From Pseudoxanthomonas dokdonensis (GTDB lineage: Bacteria > Pseudomonadota > Gammaproteobacteria > Xanthomonadales > Xanthomonadaceae), in assembly GCF_001431405.1 (NCBI RefSeq), contig NZ_LDJL01000009.1:1-64000 (forward strand): a stretch of DNA of 64,000 bases. Direction: 5' to 3'. Below, piece by piece: positions 35,667 to 44,236 of the stretch. The notes beneath the pieces are model-generated. The model worked only from the letters and a program-made list of their open reading frames with translations, searched no databases and was not told the origin of the DNA. A program made the position numbers and the translations under genes. Each line of letters begins with the position of its first letter. The first letter of the stretch is position 1.

Positions 35667-35774
35667 GGTCGGTGCTCGCTTGAAGAAGGATGCGCGACAG
35701 CCTAGCGCCGGCTACGGCCTCGCGATGTCAACGCCTGTTCAGTGCCGGCCCGCACGTGGATCCCGGATTCGGAC

Positions 35775-36545
35775 TCAGATGCCCAGCGATTGACCGCCAT
35801 CGCTGGCGATGACCTGGCCGGTGATCCAGCGCGCACGTGGTGAGGCCAGGAACAGCGCCAGTTGCGCGATGTCGTTGACGTGGGCAAAGCCACCAAATGG
35901 AATGCTGTCGTGGATGCGCTGGTACAGGTCCGGCTCCTGTAGCCGCCGGCGATCCCACAGGCCGCCGTCGAACAACGTCGAGCCGGGGGCGATCGCGTTG
36001 ACGCGGATGCGTTGCCGGGCCAGCTCGGCGGCCAGGCTGATGGTGTAGTGGTTGACCGCGGCCTTGGCCGCCGAATAAGCCATCGAGCGCGGTGTTGGTC
36101 GCAGCGCGTTGATCGAGCTGATATTGAGGATGCATGGTGCGCTGCTGTCGCGCAGGTGCGGCAATGCGACCCGATTGCAGCGCACCGCCGCCATCAGGTC
36201 CAGATCAAAGCCGGCCTGCCAGCTGGCATCGTCAGGTCCGTTGCCGTAGCCGGAAGCATTGTTGATGACCACATCCAGGCCACCGAGTGCGGCAGCGGCC
36301 TGGTTGACGTAGTCGCTGATGGCATCGGCATCGGCCAGGTCGCACACCTGGTCATGGACGATGCCGCCATGCACGGCCAGCTCATCCGCGGCCTGGCGCA
36401 GTGCATCGGCACCACGCGCGCAGATCGAGACCGAAGCCCCGGACAGGGCAAAGCCTTCGGCGATGGCGCGGCCGATGCCACGGCTGCCGCCGGCAACCAG
36501 CACCCGCAGACCGCTGCAGCTTGGGTCGGCAATCAATGTGTCCAT
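35775..36545 (-). CDS. Short-chain dehydrogenase/reductase
   Basis: The 256-residue classical SDR has cofactor motif GGSRGIG (glycine-rich loop), NNAS, active-site Ser in NISSINAL and YSAAKAA (Tyr/Lys). The C-terminus ends ITGQVIASDGGQSLG. The residue after the second strand (SICARGAD) carries Arg, which favours NADP(H). It is oriented away from the E2 gene with a terminator between them, so it is a separate unit. The substrate is unknown. Confidence 0.9.
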   Translation of the reverse strand: MDTLIADPSCSGLRVLVAGGSRGIGRAIAEGFALSGASVSICARGADALRQAADELAVHGGIVHDQVCDLADADAISDYVNQAAAALGGLDVVINNASGYGNGPDDASWQAGFDLDLMAAVRCNRVALPHLRDSSAPCILNISSINALRPTPRSMAYSAAKAAVNHYTISLAAELARQRIRVNAIAPGSTLFDGGLWDRRRLQEPDLYQRIHDSIPFGGFAHVNDIAQLALFLASPRARWITGQVIASDGGQSLGI

Positions 36546-36556
36546 GGCCCCAGCAT

Positions 36557-36587
36557 AAAATAAAAACGCCCGCGTTCAACGCGGGCG
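36557..36587 (-). terminator. Terminator of the 2-oxoacid dehydrogenase operon
   Basis: On the minus strand CGCCCGCG-TTGAA-CGCGGGCG is followed by TTTTTATTTT, 25 bases after the E2 stop codon. Confidence 0.92.
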
Positions 36588-36612
36588 TCGTGGCTTTGCC
36601 AGCCTCTGGCGA

Positions 36613-38013
36613 TCAGTGCGGCAATGCCAGATTATCGATGAGCACCTTGAGGAAGCGGGCGGCTTCGCCGCCGGTGCAGGCGCGATGGTCGAAGGTCACC
36701 GACAGCGGAATGATCTTGTGCGATTCGAAACCACCCATCACCGGCATGATCTGGTGGCGGGCACGGCCGGCGGCGACGATGGCCACGCACGGCGGCACCA
36801 CCACCGGTGTCGCGTAACGGCCGGCGAACATGCCGAAGTTGGACAGCGAGATCGTGTAGCCGGTCAGTTCCGACGCCGGAATGCTGCGGTCCTGGACCTG
36901 GCCGCGCAGGCGATTGATGCCTTCACGGATGCCGGCGGCATCGAGGATGTCGGCATTGCGCAGGGCCGGCACGAACAGGCCATCGTCGGTATCGACCGCA
37001 ATGCCGATGTCGACCTGCGGGTGCAGGGTGCGGGTCAGCTTGTCGCCATCGAACCAGGCGTTCATCGCCGGCACTGCCTGGCAGGCGCTGACGATGGCGC
37101 GGATCAGGCGCACGGTGACGTCATTGCCCGGCGTCCAGGCCTGCACGTCGGCATCGTCACTCAGGGTGGTGGGTACCACCTTGGCATGGGCATCAGCCAT
37201 CACCCGCGCCATGTTGCGACGGACGCCTTTCAATGGCTCCGGCTGACCACTGACCGATACCCCCGGTGGTTGCGTGCGCATCGGTTGGCCGCTGGCCGAC
37301 AGCGCGGTGCGCTGTTGCGGATCGCGGCTGGCTGCCGCGGTTGGCGCGGTTGCCTGGCGGACGGGCGAGGCAGCGGGACTGGTGGAAGCACGAGTAGCAG
37401 CGGCTGGCTGTGCGCCTGCCCTGGCGCTGCCATCGGCGGCTGCCTGCTTGACGTCGGCCATGGTCACCGCGCCATCGGCGCCAGTGGCGCGTACCCGGGC
37501 CAGATCGACGCCCAGCTTGCGCGCGGTTGCACGTACTGCCGGCATCGCCTTGACCCCGCCGACGGCGATCGCCTGCTCGGCATGCACGGTATTGGAGCTC
37601 TGCATGGCGCCGACCACGGTGCCGGCGTCATCGCGCTCGCCACTGGCGGCGGTTTCGGTCGTCGCCGGCAGCGGTGGCGGTTGCGGGGCAGCGGCTTCCG
37701 CCGCGGGGGCCGGAGCATGGCCATGGGAATGACCGGTGTCCTGGCTGTCGGCGCGCTGTGGCAGGTTGGGGTCGGGCTGGAATTCGGCCAGCATGTGGCC
37801 GGTGACCACGACATCACCGGCGCCGCCGGCCAGCTTCAGCACCTTGCCGGAAACCGGTGACGGCACTTCCACCACCGCCTTGGCGGTTTCCATCGACACC
37901 AGCGGTTCGTCGAGTTTGATCACGTCGCCTTCCTTGACGAACCATTCGACGATGGTGGCGTCCGGCAGGCCTTCGCCCAGGTCGGGCAGGTGGAACGTCT
38001 TGCTGTCACTCAT
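36613..38013 (-). CDS. 2-oxoacid dehydrogenase E2 (dihydrolipoyl acyltransferase)
   Basis: This 466-residue E2 subunit has one lipoyl domain (about 1-80; lipoyl Lys45 in METAKAVVEV) and a Pro/Ala/His-rich linker. A peripheral-subunit-binding domain (about 158-192, PAVRATARKLGVDLARVRATG) and a second flexible linker precede the catalytic acyltransferase domain (about 245-466). The active-site motif, normally DHRxxDG, reads DHRACTGG (442-449): His443 is present but the usual Asp is Thr. It belongs to a branched-chain/pyruvate-type complex and is coupled by ATGA overlap to the SH3 gene. The E3 gene is not in this window. Confidence 0.9.
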   Translation of the reverse strand: MSDSKTFHLPDLGEGLPDATIVEWFVKEGDVIKLDEPLVSMETAKAVVEVPSPVSGKVLKLAGGAGDVVVTGHMLAEFQPDPNLPQRADSQDTGHSHGHAPAPAAEAAAPQPPPLPATTETAASGERDDAGTVVGAMQSSNTVHAEQAIAVGGVKAMPAVRATARKLGVDLARVRATGADGAVTMADVKQAAADGSARAGAQPAAATRASTSPAASPVRQATAPTAAASRDPQQRTALSASGQPMRTQPPGVSVSGQPEPLKGVRRNMARVMADAHAKVVPTTLSDDADVQAWTPGNDVTVRLIRAIVSACQAVPAMNAWFDGDKLTRTLHPQVDIGIAVDTDDGLFVPALRNADILDAAGIREGINRLRGQVQDRSIPASELTGYTISLSNFGMFAGRYATPVVVPPCVAIVAAGRARHQIMPVMGGFESHKIIPLSVTFDHRACTGGEAARFLKVLIDNLALPH

Positions 38014-38378
38014 GCGCTTGTCTCTTCGGAAGTCGTTTCGTTGATCGGTTGCAAATCGCGGGCTGGCAGCCAGCCACTGCGGCCATCAGCTCGCGTGCAC
38101 CAGTACCAGCCGCCCAGTTGCCGTGCCACTGCCAGCGTGTCGCCGGCCTGCACGTCCAGTTCCTGTGCGGAATAATCACGCAGGGCGACGGCGCTGCCAT
38201 CGTCCCGCGTTTGCAGCCAGTCGACCGGCGCCCAGCCGGCGTTGCCGTCGGCGGTGGTCGTCCATGCGAACGCCGGCCATTCGGTGTCGCGCTCGCCCAC
38301 CATCACCGCCTCGCCGCGCGCCAACCGGATCGGATTGGCGTACTGGCTGCGGTAATCGCGGACGGCGCGGACCCGCAT
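38010..38378 (-). CDS. Small SH3-like domain protein within the dehydrogenase operon
   Basis: The 122-residue protein is made of two consecutive SH3-like beta-barrels (about 3-57 and 62-112), each with an ALYDY-like start (AVRDYRSQ; ALRDYSAQ) and a WAPVDWL / WLPARDL end. There is no signal peptide, so it is cytoplasmic. It overlaps the E1beta stop by one base and the E2 start by four bases, so it is co-translated with the complex and may act in its assembly or scaffolding; that is inferred from position only. Confidence 0.8.
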   Translation of the reverse strand: MRVRAVRDYRSQYANPIRLARGEAVMVGERDTEWPAFAWTTTADGNAGWAPVDWLQTRDDGSAVALRDYSAQELDVQAGDTLAVARQLGGWYWCTRADGRSGWLPARDLQPINETTSEETSA

Positions 38379-39427
38379 CAGCCGTTGGCTACCGCACGCT
38401 TGGCCGCGGCGACAATCTTGTCCACGCTCGGCAGGTATTTCATTTCCAGCCGGAACAGCGGGATATGGGTGTCGTAACCAGTCACTCGTTCGACTGGCGC
38501 AGTCAGGTCATACATCGACTGCTCGGCCAGGCGGGCAGCGATTTCAGCGCCAAAGCCGGCCGTGCGTGGCGCTTCGTGGACGATGACGCAGCGGCCGGTC
38601 TTGCTGACCGATTCGGCGATGGTGTCGAAATCCAGTGGCTTCAGCGTGGCCACGTCGATGACTTCGGCGCTGATGCCTTCGCCAGCCAGTTTTTCGGCCG
38701 CTTCCAAGGTTTCCTTGACCTGCGCGCCCCAGGTCACCAGGGTCACGTCGCTGCCATCGCGCAGCACGAAGCACACGTCCAGCGGCAGCGCTTCGCCATC
38801 GTTGGCGACCACTTCCTTGTACTGCCGGTAGATGCGCTTGGGCTCCATGTAGATGACCGGATCCGGGTCGCGGATCGCGGCCAGCAACAGGCCATAGGCA
38901 CGCTGCGGCGAGGATGGCATCACCACTCGCAGACCGGGGACGTTGGTGAAGATCGATTCATTGGCTTCGGAATGATGTTCCGGCGCACGGATACCACCGC
39001 CCCACGGCACCCGCAGCACCATCGGACAGTGCAGGCGGCCACGGGTGCGATAACGCATGCGCGCGGCGTGGCAGATGATGTGATCGACCATCGGATAGAC
39101 GAAGCCATCGAACTGCGCCTCGGCGACCGGCTTCATGCCCTGGGTGGCCAGGCCGACGGTCAGACCGGCGATGGTGGTTTCGTCCAGCGGCGTGTCAAGC
39201 ACGCGGTCGGGGCCGAATTTCTGCTGCAGGCCGGCGGTGGCGCGGAACACGCCGCCATTCACGCCGACGTCTTCGCCCAGCACCATCACCGCCGGGTCGT
39301 GTTCGATTTCCCAGGCCAGCGCCTGGGTAATGGCCTCGATCAGGGTGATCGGGGTGTCCAGTGCGGCGCCGGTCTGGCCGGCGTTGCCGGAAGCGGGAAC
39401 GGTCTGTTCTTTCATCACGCTGCTCAT
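38378..39427 (-). CDS. 2-oxoacid dehydrogenase E1 beta subunit
   Basis: The 349-residue beta subunit of the thiamine-pyrophosphate E1 heterotetramer carries LGEDVGVNGGVFRAT, the GLAxQGMKPVAE motif, APEHHSE near the active site, and the transketolase C-terminal domain (VIDVATLKPLD). The start at 39427 gives ATGA overlap with E1alpha; an ATG four codons inside is the alternative. Together with E1alpha it decarboxylates a 2-oxoacid (branched-chain 2-oxoacids or pyruvate) and reductively acylates E2. Confidence 0.93.
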   Translation of the reverse strand: MSSVMKEQTVPASGNAGQTGAALDTPITLIEAITQALAWEIEHDPAVMVLGEDVGVNGGVFRATAGLQQKFGPDRVLDTPLDETTIAGLTVGLATQGMKPVAEAQFDGFVYPMVDHIICHAARMRYRTRGRLHCPMVLRVPWGGGIRAPEHHSEANESIFTNVPGLRVVMPSSPQRAYGLLLAAIRDPDPVIYMEPKRIYRQYKEVVANDGEALPLDVCFVLRDGSDVTLVTWGAQVKETLEAAEKLAGEGISAEVIDVATLKPLDFDTIAESVSKTGRCVIVHEAPRTAGFGAEIAARLAEQSMYDLTAPVERVTGYDTHIPLFRLEMKYLPSVDKIVAAAKRAVANG

Positions 39428-40500
39428 GGGCGGCCCTCGGCGGCGATCGCCGCGGCGCGTTGGGCGAGGAGTTCCGGGGGCGGGTCGGCGTACAGATAGT
39501 CGAACATTGCTTCGACCGGTTGCGCCGGGGTGGCGAGATAGGCGTTGACCTCTTCGTCGACCAGCAGCCCGCATTCTTCCTTCCAGGCGGCTTCTTCCTG
39601 TTCGTTCCACAAGCCCTGCGCGGTCAGCCAAGTACGCAGGCGCGGGACCGGATCGCGTTCCCAGGCGGCCTTGACCTCGGCATCGTCGCGATAGCGGCGG
39701 GCATCGTCGGCGGTGGTGTGATCGGACAGGCGATAGGTGACGAACTCGATCACCGTGCCGCCCTGGCCCTTGCGGGCACGTTCACTGGCGCGACGCATCG
39801 CTTCCAGCACCGCAATCAGATCGTTGCCGTCGACCTGCAGGCAGTGCAGGCCGCCGGCCAGGCCTTTCTGGGCCAGTGTCTGGGCGCCGGTCTGGGCCGA
39901 ACGCGGGACTGAAATCGCCCAGCCGTTGTTGATCACGCACAGCACCAGCGGCAGCTCGTAGGCACCGGCCGAGTTGAGCGCGGCGTAGAAGTCGGTCTTC
40001 GATGAGCCGCCATCGCCGCAGGTGGTCACGGCGATGCCCGGCTGCTTGCGCAGCTTGAACGCCAGCGCCGCACCGGCCGCATGCAGGCATTGGGTGGAAA
40101 TGGGCACCGACCAGGAAAAATCCTGGCGCGGGATTTCATAATCGTTGCCGCGTTCATCGCCGCCCCAGTACATCAGCACGTCGCGCGGACGCACGCCGCG
40201 CATGAACTGCGCGCCGTATTCGCGGTAGCTGGGTGCGAACACGTCTTCCGGCCGCATCGAGGCACCGATGCCGACATGGGTGGCTTCGTGGCCGAGGCAG
40301 GAGGCGTAGGTGCCCAACTTGCCGGTGCGCTGCAGGGCGATCGCCTTGGTGTCGAAGGTGCGCACGTACAGCATCTGCTTGAACAGGGTTTTCAGGCGGG
40401 CGGTGTCGCGGCCTGATTCGGGCAGGTCCTGGCGGACCAGTTGGCCGTCCGGGCCGAGGTATTGCAGGAACTCGATTTCAAACTTTGCAGCAATGTTCAT
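39424..40500 (-). CDS. 2-oxoacid dehydrogenase E1 alpha subunit
   Basis: The 358-residue alpha subunit shows the TPP-binding motif GDGGSSKTDFY...NN (GDG to INNGWAIS). GHEATHVGIGAS, the phosphorylation-loop-like YRLSDHTTADDARRYR and EIPRQDFSW are also seen. YRLSDHTTADD resembles branched-chain E1alpha proteins (BkdA1/PdhA of this clade). Start at MNIAAKFEIEFLQYL (40500) is chosen from family similarity; an ATG 11 codons upstream (40533) has no better ribosome site. It is the first gene of the E1alpha-E1beta-SH3-E2 operon. Confidence 0.9.
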   Translation of the reverse strand: MNIAAKFEIEFLQYLGPDGQLVRQDLPESGRDTARLKTLFKQMLYVRTFDTKAIALQRTGKLGTYASCLGHEATHVGIGASMRPEDVFAPSYREYGAQFMRGVRPRDVLMYWGGDERGNDYEIPRQDFSWSVPISTQCLHAAGAALAFKLRKQPGIAVTTCGDGGSSKTDFYAALNSAGAYELPLVLCVINNGWAISVPRSAQTGAQTLAQKGLAGGLHCLQVDGNDLIAVLEAMRRASERARKGQGGTVIEFVTYRLSDHTTADDARRYRDDAEVKAAWERDPVPRLRTWLTAQGLWNEQEEAAWKEECGLLVDEEVNAYLATPAQPVEAMFDYLYADPPPELLAQRAAAIAAEGRP

Positions 40501-40908
40501 GTGCTGGGTCACATTGCGAAGGGAATTGCCCATGATAACCAAGCCGGGTAAAGGCTCCGTTGCGCGCTGCGGCATGCATGCGTGGGCAAAAAGCGCTAGG
40601 GGCAACCGTCCCGGGCGGTATGGCGTGCGGTGTCATCCGGCGCCACCGGCGCCGGCTCCGCGACCTTGCTGGACCGGGCCGGCATCCAGCCGATGCGCTG
40701 GCTGCCGGCGTCATGCGCGCGCCGTGATGGGCGCGGATGCCCGCAGCCAACCGATGCGGCGTAGTTACTCCCGGCCGCGCGCACGACCGAGCTGCCGGGC
40801 AGGGCGCAAGTGGCGGAAAAGAAAGCGATTTGCCGGATCTGGCGGCAGCCGGAAATGCACGATGGGTTACCCTTGCCGGCCTGCCACAGCCTCGGGCCCG
40901 CGCCTCAG
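40501..40908. promoter_or_regulatory. Divergent region between the E1alpha gene and tryptophan dioxygenase
   Basis: These 408 bases hold no credible gene. They should carry the promoters of the minus-strand dehydrogenase operon and of the plus-strand dioxygenase gene. I see several short GC-rich inverted repeats (for example GGCGCC repeats near 40639-40655), but no operator or promoter that I could assign with confidence. Confidence 0.4.
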
Positions 40909-41796
40909 ATGACCGTTGAAAAGAACCAGCGTCCGCTTGAAGCGGGCATCCACACCGACCTCAGCGGCCGCATGACCTACGGTGGCTACCTGCGCCTGGA
41001 TCGGCTGTTGTCGGCGCAGGAACCGGCGTCCAGCCCGGCCCACCATGACGAACTGCTGTTCATCGTCCAGCACCAGGTGTCCGAGCTGTGGATGAAGCTG
41101 ATGATCCACGAGCTGCGCGCGGCCATCGTCCACCTGCAGCACGATGAAGTCTGGCAATGCCGCAAGGTGCTGGCGCGCAGCAAGCAGGTGTTGCGGCAAC
41201 TGACCGAACAATGGTCGGTGCTGGAGACGCTGACGCCATCCGAGTACATGGGCTTCCGCGATGTGCTGGGGCCGTCATCGGGTTTCCAGTCACTGCAGTA
41301 CCGCACCATCGAGTTCCTGCTCGGCAACAAGAACCCGTCGATGCTGAAGGTGTTTGCCCACGATCCGGCCGGCCAGCAGGCATTGCAGTCGATCCTGCAG
41401 GCGCCCAGCCTGTACGAGGAGTTCCTGCGCTACCTGTCGCGTTTCGGCCATGACATCCCGGCCTCGCAGCTGCAGCGTGACTGGACCCAGCCGCACGATT
41501 TCGACCGCTCGCTGCTGCCGGTGTTCGAGGCCATCTACGAGGATACCGACCGCTACTGGCGCGAGTATTCGCTGTGCGAGGATCTGGTCGATCTGGAAAC
41601 CCAGTTCCAGCTATGGCGGTTCCGCCACATGCGCACGGTGATGCGCATCATCGGCTTCAAGCGCGGCACCGGCGGCTCCAGTGGGGTCGGCTTTCTCAAG
41701 CAGGCGCTGGAGCTGACCTTCTTCCCGGAACTGTTCGAAGTGCGCACCACCATCGACAATCATCCGGCACCTGCGCCAGCTGATCCCGGTGCCTGA
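40909..41796 (+). CDS. kynA: Tryptophan 2,3-dioxygenase
   Basis: The 295-residue haem dioxygenase opens the indole ring of tryptophan to N-formylkynurenine, the first kynurenine step. Family features are [19 protein letters not shown] (about 43-61, with the catalytic/substrate His and Tyr region), [12 protein letters not shown], and [21 protein letters not shown] with the proximal haem histidine. Length matches bacterial TDO. The ATG at 40909 was chosen because it begins the conserved N-terminus; the ribosome site is weak. No other kynurenine gene is adjacent. Confidence 0.95.
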   Translation: MTVEKNQRPLEAGIHTDLSGRMTYGGYLRLDRLLSAQEPASSPAHHDELLFIVQHQVSELWMKLMIHELRAAIVHLQHDEVWQCRKVLARSKQVLRQLTEQWSVLETLTPSEYMGFRDVLGPSSGFQSLQYRTIEFLLGNKNPSMLKVFAHDPAGQQALQSILQAPSLYEEFLRYLSRFGHDIPASQLQRDWTQPHDFDRSLLPVFEAIYEDTDRYWREYSLCEDLVDLETQFQLWRFRHMRTVMRIIGFKRGTGGSSGVGFLKQALELTFFPELFEVRTTIDNHPAPAPADPGA

Positions 41797-41981
41797 TGCC
41801 GCACCAGTGGCAGTTTCATGAACAGGGCCATGGCCGGCGTTGACTGCAGCGCAGCATTGCCGGTGCATTTGACGCGGGCCTAACACTCGGTAATCCTGCG
41901 GCGTCCTGCGTGCGGTAATCCGGCCTCGCTCTCACGTTGCCGGCCCACGCGCACACCCATTTTTCGAGAGAGGAAGACCGC

Positions 41982-43484
41982 ATGAGCGGTGCGCTAGACA
42001 CCCCAAATCCGGAGAAGATTCCGGAATTTCAGCAACTTATCGGGCATCCCAAGCCACTGTGGATGCTGTTCATGACCGAATTCTGGGAACGCTTTGCGTT
42101 CTACGGCATTCGCTGGGCGCTGACCCTGTACATCGTGGCCCAGTTCTTCGGTGGCGACACCGCCGGCGAGCGGCCCGCGGCCGAGCTGTACGGCGCCTAC
42201 CTGGCGCTGGTTTACGCGGCGGCTATCTTCGGTGGCTACGTGGCCGACAAGCTGATCGGCTACCAGCGTTCGATCCTGCTTGGCGCGCTGATCATGGCCA
42301 TCGGCCTGTTCATGATTTCGGTGCCCAACCAGGAAGTCTTCAAACTCGGCCTGGCCACGGTGATCGTCGGCAACGGTTTGTTCAAACCGATCATCTCGAC
42401 CCTGGTCGGCAAGATCTACAGCGCTACTGACGAACGCCGTGATTCCGGCTTCACCATTTTCTACATGGGCATCAACATCGGTGCGCTGATCGCGCCGGTG
42501 CTGACCGGCTATATGGCCGAGAAGTGGCTGGGCAGCAGCGGGATGCCGGCCTACAAGGTGGTGTTCATCGCCTCCGGCGTCGGCATGGCGATCAGCCTGA
42601 TCTGGTTCTGGTTTGGCCGCAAGCAGCTGATGGGTATCGGCTTGCCCGGTCCGCAACAGGCCAGCATGGCGCGGCTGCTGATGGTCGTGGTGGGGGCGGC
42701 GATTGCCATCCCGGTGTTCTATTTCCTGCTGACCATCGACGCCGGCATGTTGCAGGCGATCCTGTTCGCGCTGTTCATCGTGCCGGCGATCATGCTGGTG
42801 GTCGAAGGCATACGCGAGGGCAAGGTGGCGCGCGACAAGGTCATCGCGATGCTGGTGATCTTCGGCTTCAACGTGCTGTTCTGGATGTTCTTCGAACAGG
42901 CCGGCAGCTCGTTCAACTTCCTGGCCGACCGCATTGTTGATCGCAACTTCGGCGGCTGGGAATTCCCGGTCGGCTGGTTCCAGTCGGTCAACTCGGTGGC
43001 GATCATCACCCTGGCGCCGATCCTGGCCTGGATCTGGGTGCGCATGGGCAGCAGGAACCCGTCGATTCCGCGCAAGTTCGGCCTCGGCCTGATCTTCAAC
43101 GGCCTGGCCTTCCTGCTGCTGATGTTCGCCCTGTCCAGCCTGGTCGACCCGGAAACCCTGAAGATCCCGTTCTGGACCCTGTTCATGGTCTACGTGATCC
43201 AGTCGGTTGGCGAGCTGTGCCTGTCGCCGATTGGCCTGTCGATGACGACCAAGCTGGCGCCGTCGCGGTTGACCGGCCTGGCCATGGGTGGCTGGTTCCT
43301 GTCGGTTGCCATCGGCAACAACCTGTCCGGCATTTTTGCTGGCGCGGTCAGTGGCGAAGAAGGCATGACCACCAATTCGGCCCTGTCCGGCTATACGTTC
43401 GGCTTCTGGGCGTTGCTGGGCTCGGGCGTGCTGCTGTTCCTGATTGCCCCGCTGATCCAGAAGTTGATGCACGGCGTGAAGTAA
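41982..43484 (+). CDS. POT/PTR2 proton-dependent oligopeptide transporter
   Basis: This 500-residue major-facilitator protein of the peptide transporter (POT) family has the ExxER-type motif on helix 1 (TEFWERFAFYGIRW, about 26-39). The helix 4-5 signature FTIFYMGINIGALIAP follows, with about 12-14 hydrophobic segments. The motor couples H+ to di/tripeptide uptake. AGAGAGGAAG precedes the ATG and a strong terminator follows. Its neighbours in amino-acid catabolism (kynA, hppD, hmgA) fit use of imported peptides. Confidence 0.92.
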   Translation: MSGALDTPNPEKIPEFQQLIGHPKPLWMLFMTEFWERFAFYGIRWALTLYIVAQFFGGDTAGERPAAELYGAYLALVYAAAIFGGYVADKLIGYQRSILLGALIMAIGLFMISVPNQEVFKLGLATVIVGNGLFKPIISTLVGKIYSATDERRDSGFTIFYMGINIGALIAPVLTGYMAEKWLGSSGMPAYKVVFIASGVGMAISLIWFWFGRKQLMGIGLPGPQQASMARLLMVVVGAAIAIPVFYFLLTIDAGMLQAILFALFIVPAIMLVVEGIREGKVARDKVIAMLVIFGFNVLFWMFFEQAGSSFNFLADRIVDRNFGGWEFPVGWFQSVNSVAIITLAPILAWIWVRMGSRNPSIPRKFGLGLIFNGLAFLLLMFALSSLVDPETLKIPFWTLFMVYVIQSVGELCLSPIGLSMTTKLAPSRLTGLAMGGWFLSVAIGNNLSGIFAGAVSGEEGMTTNSALSGYTFGFWALLGSGVLLFLIAPLIQKLMHGVK

Positions 43485-43504
43485 CCAGCCGCAGGCAAGA
43501 CAGA

Positions 43505-43532
43505 AAACGGCAGCTTCGGCTGCCGTTTTTTT
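43505..43532 (+). terminator. Terminator between convergent transporter and marR genes
   Basis: AAACGGCAGC-TTCG-GCTGCCGTTT is a 10-bp stem with a UUCG loop and a T-run (TTTTTTT). The A-run on the other side gives the minus strand a T-run too, so it can serve both genes. Confidence 0.93.
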
Positions 43533-43565
43533 ATCCGATTTCCACGCTCGGCTGGTTGCCGGCAA

Positions 43566-44138
43566 TCAGCGCTGCGCGCGCATGTGCTCCAGGCCGGCGC
43601 CGAGTTTTGCCAGCAGCGCGTCCAACTGCTCGCGGTCGGCGGCATCCAGCGGTGCCAGCAATTGGCGTTCGCATTCCAGGGTCATCGGCGCGACTTCGTC
43701 ATAGACGCCGTAGCCGACTTCGGAGAGGCCCAGCACCGAACGGCGGCGATCGTCGCCATGGGTTTCGCGTTCAATCAGGCCGCGTTCCAGCAACCGGGCC
43801 ACCGCGCGGCTGACCGCGACCTTGTCCATCGCGGTGCGTTCGGCGACCTCGCCGGCGGACAGCCCGGAGAAGCGGCCCAGCACGGCCATCACCCGCCATT
43901 CGGTAATCGCCAGGCCAAACCGGCGCCCGTACAGGTTGGCGATGGTCTGGCTGATGCGGTTGGACAGCACGCTGAGCCGGTACGGCAGGAAGGTTTCCAG
44001 ATCCAGATGGGCGTGCTCCAGAGAGGCGTGCTCTAGAGGGGCGTGCTCCAGAGGGGCCGGGTCCTGGCTGGCCGTAGCGGTGGCGGCAGTGGCCGTTGCT
44101 GCGGAGGGAGTATTGGCGGGGGCGTCGGGTTGGCTCAT
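43566..44138 (-). CDS. MarR-family regulator of the adjacent tyrosine-catabolism genes (probable)
   Basis: The 190-residue winged-HTH protein has a core at about 55-185, with GLAITEWRVMAVLGRFSGLSAGEVAERT, VSRAVARLLERGLIER and the wing HGDDRRR. The N-terminal extension is unusual: an Ala/Thr-rich start followed by three five-residue LEHA-type repeats. It is transcribed divergently from hppD with a perfect 18-base palindrome between them, so control of tyrosine degradation (hppD, hmgA) and itself is likely. The start at the ATG before MSQPD was chosen; a longer frame starts 13 codons upstream. Confidence 0.88.
   Translation of the reverse strand: MSQPDAPANTPSAATATAATATASQDPAPLEHAPLEHASLEHAHLDLETFLPYRLSVLSNRISQTIANLYGRRFGLAITEWRVMAVLGRFSGLSAGEVAERTAMDKVAVSRAVARLLERGLIERETHGDDRRRSVLGLSEVGYGVYDEVAPMTLECERQLLAPLDAADREQLDALLAKLGAGLEHMRAQR
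44011..44055 (-). repeat. Three 15-base tandem repeats in the marR N-terminus
   Basis: Units at 44011-44025, 44026-44040 and 44041-44055 read on the + strand as gcgtgctcyagagrg. They encode the LEHA pentapeptide repeats of the MarR protein. Unit number could vary by slippage without breaking the frame. Confidence 0.85.
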
Positions 44139-44178
44139 GGTCTCGATTCGGCAGGAATGGTGCGATGTGCCTTGCAAT

Positions 44179-44196
44179 TAGTTTCAGCTGAAACTA
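44179..44196. promoter_or_regulatory. 18-base perfect palindrome, probable MarR operator
   Basis: TAGTTTCAGCTGAAACTA is a perfect dyad in the 98-base marR-hppD gap, 40 bases from each start codon. Length and symmetry suit a MarR dimer site; binding would affect both divergent promoters. Confidence 0.75.
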
Positions 44197-44236
44197 TAAA
44201 GGGTACTTCCAATGCAAGCCTAGACTGAGGCGCCCG

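Noticed and set aside
41994-43565. 523-codon minus-strand open frame opposite the POT transporter
   Set aside because: Low-complexity Gln/His/Asp/Arg product typical of a shadow frame; the POT gene has clear motifs, a ribosome site and a terminator.
43566-44138. Naming the MarR protein HpaR or HmgR
   Set aside because: Only family membership and position are visible; a specific name would need a comparison I cannot run.
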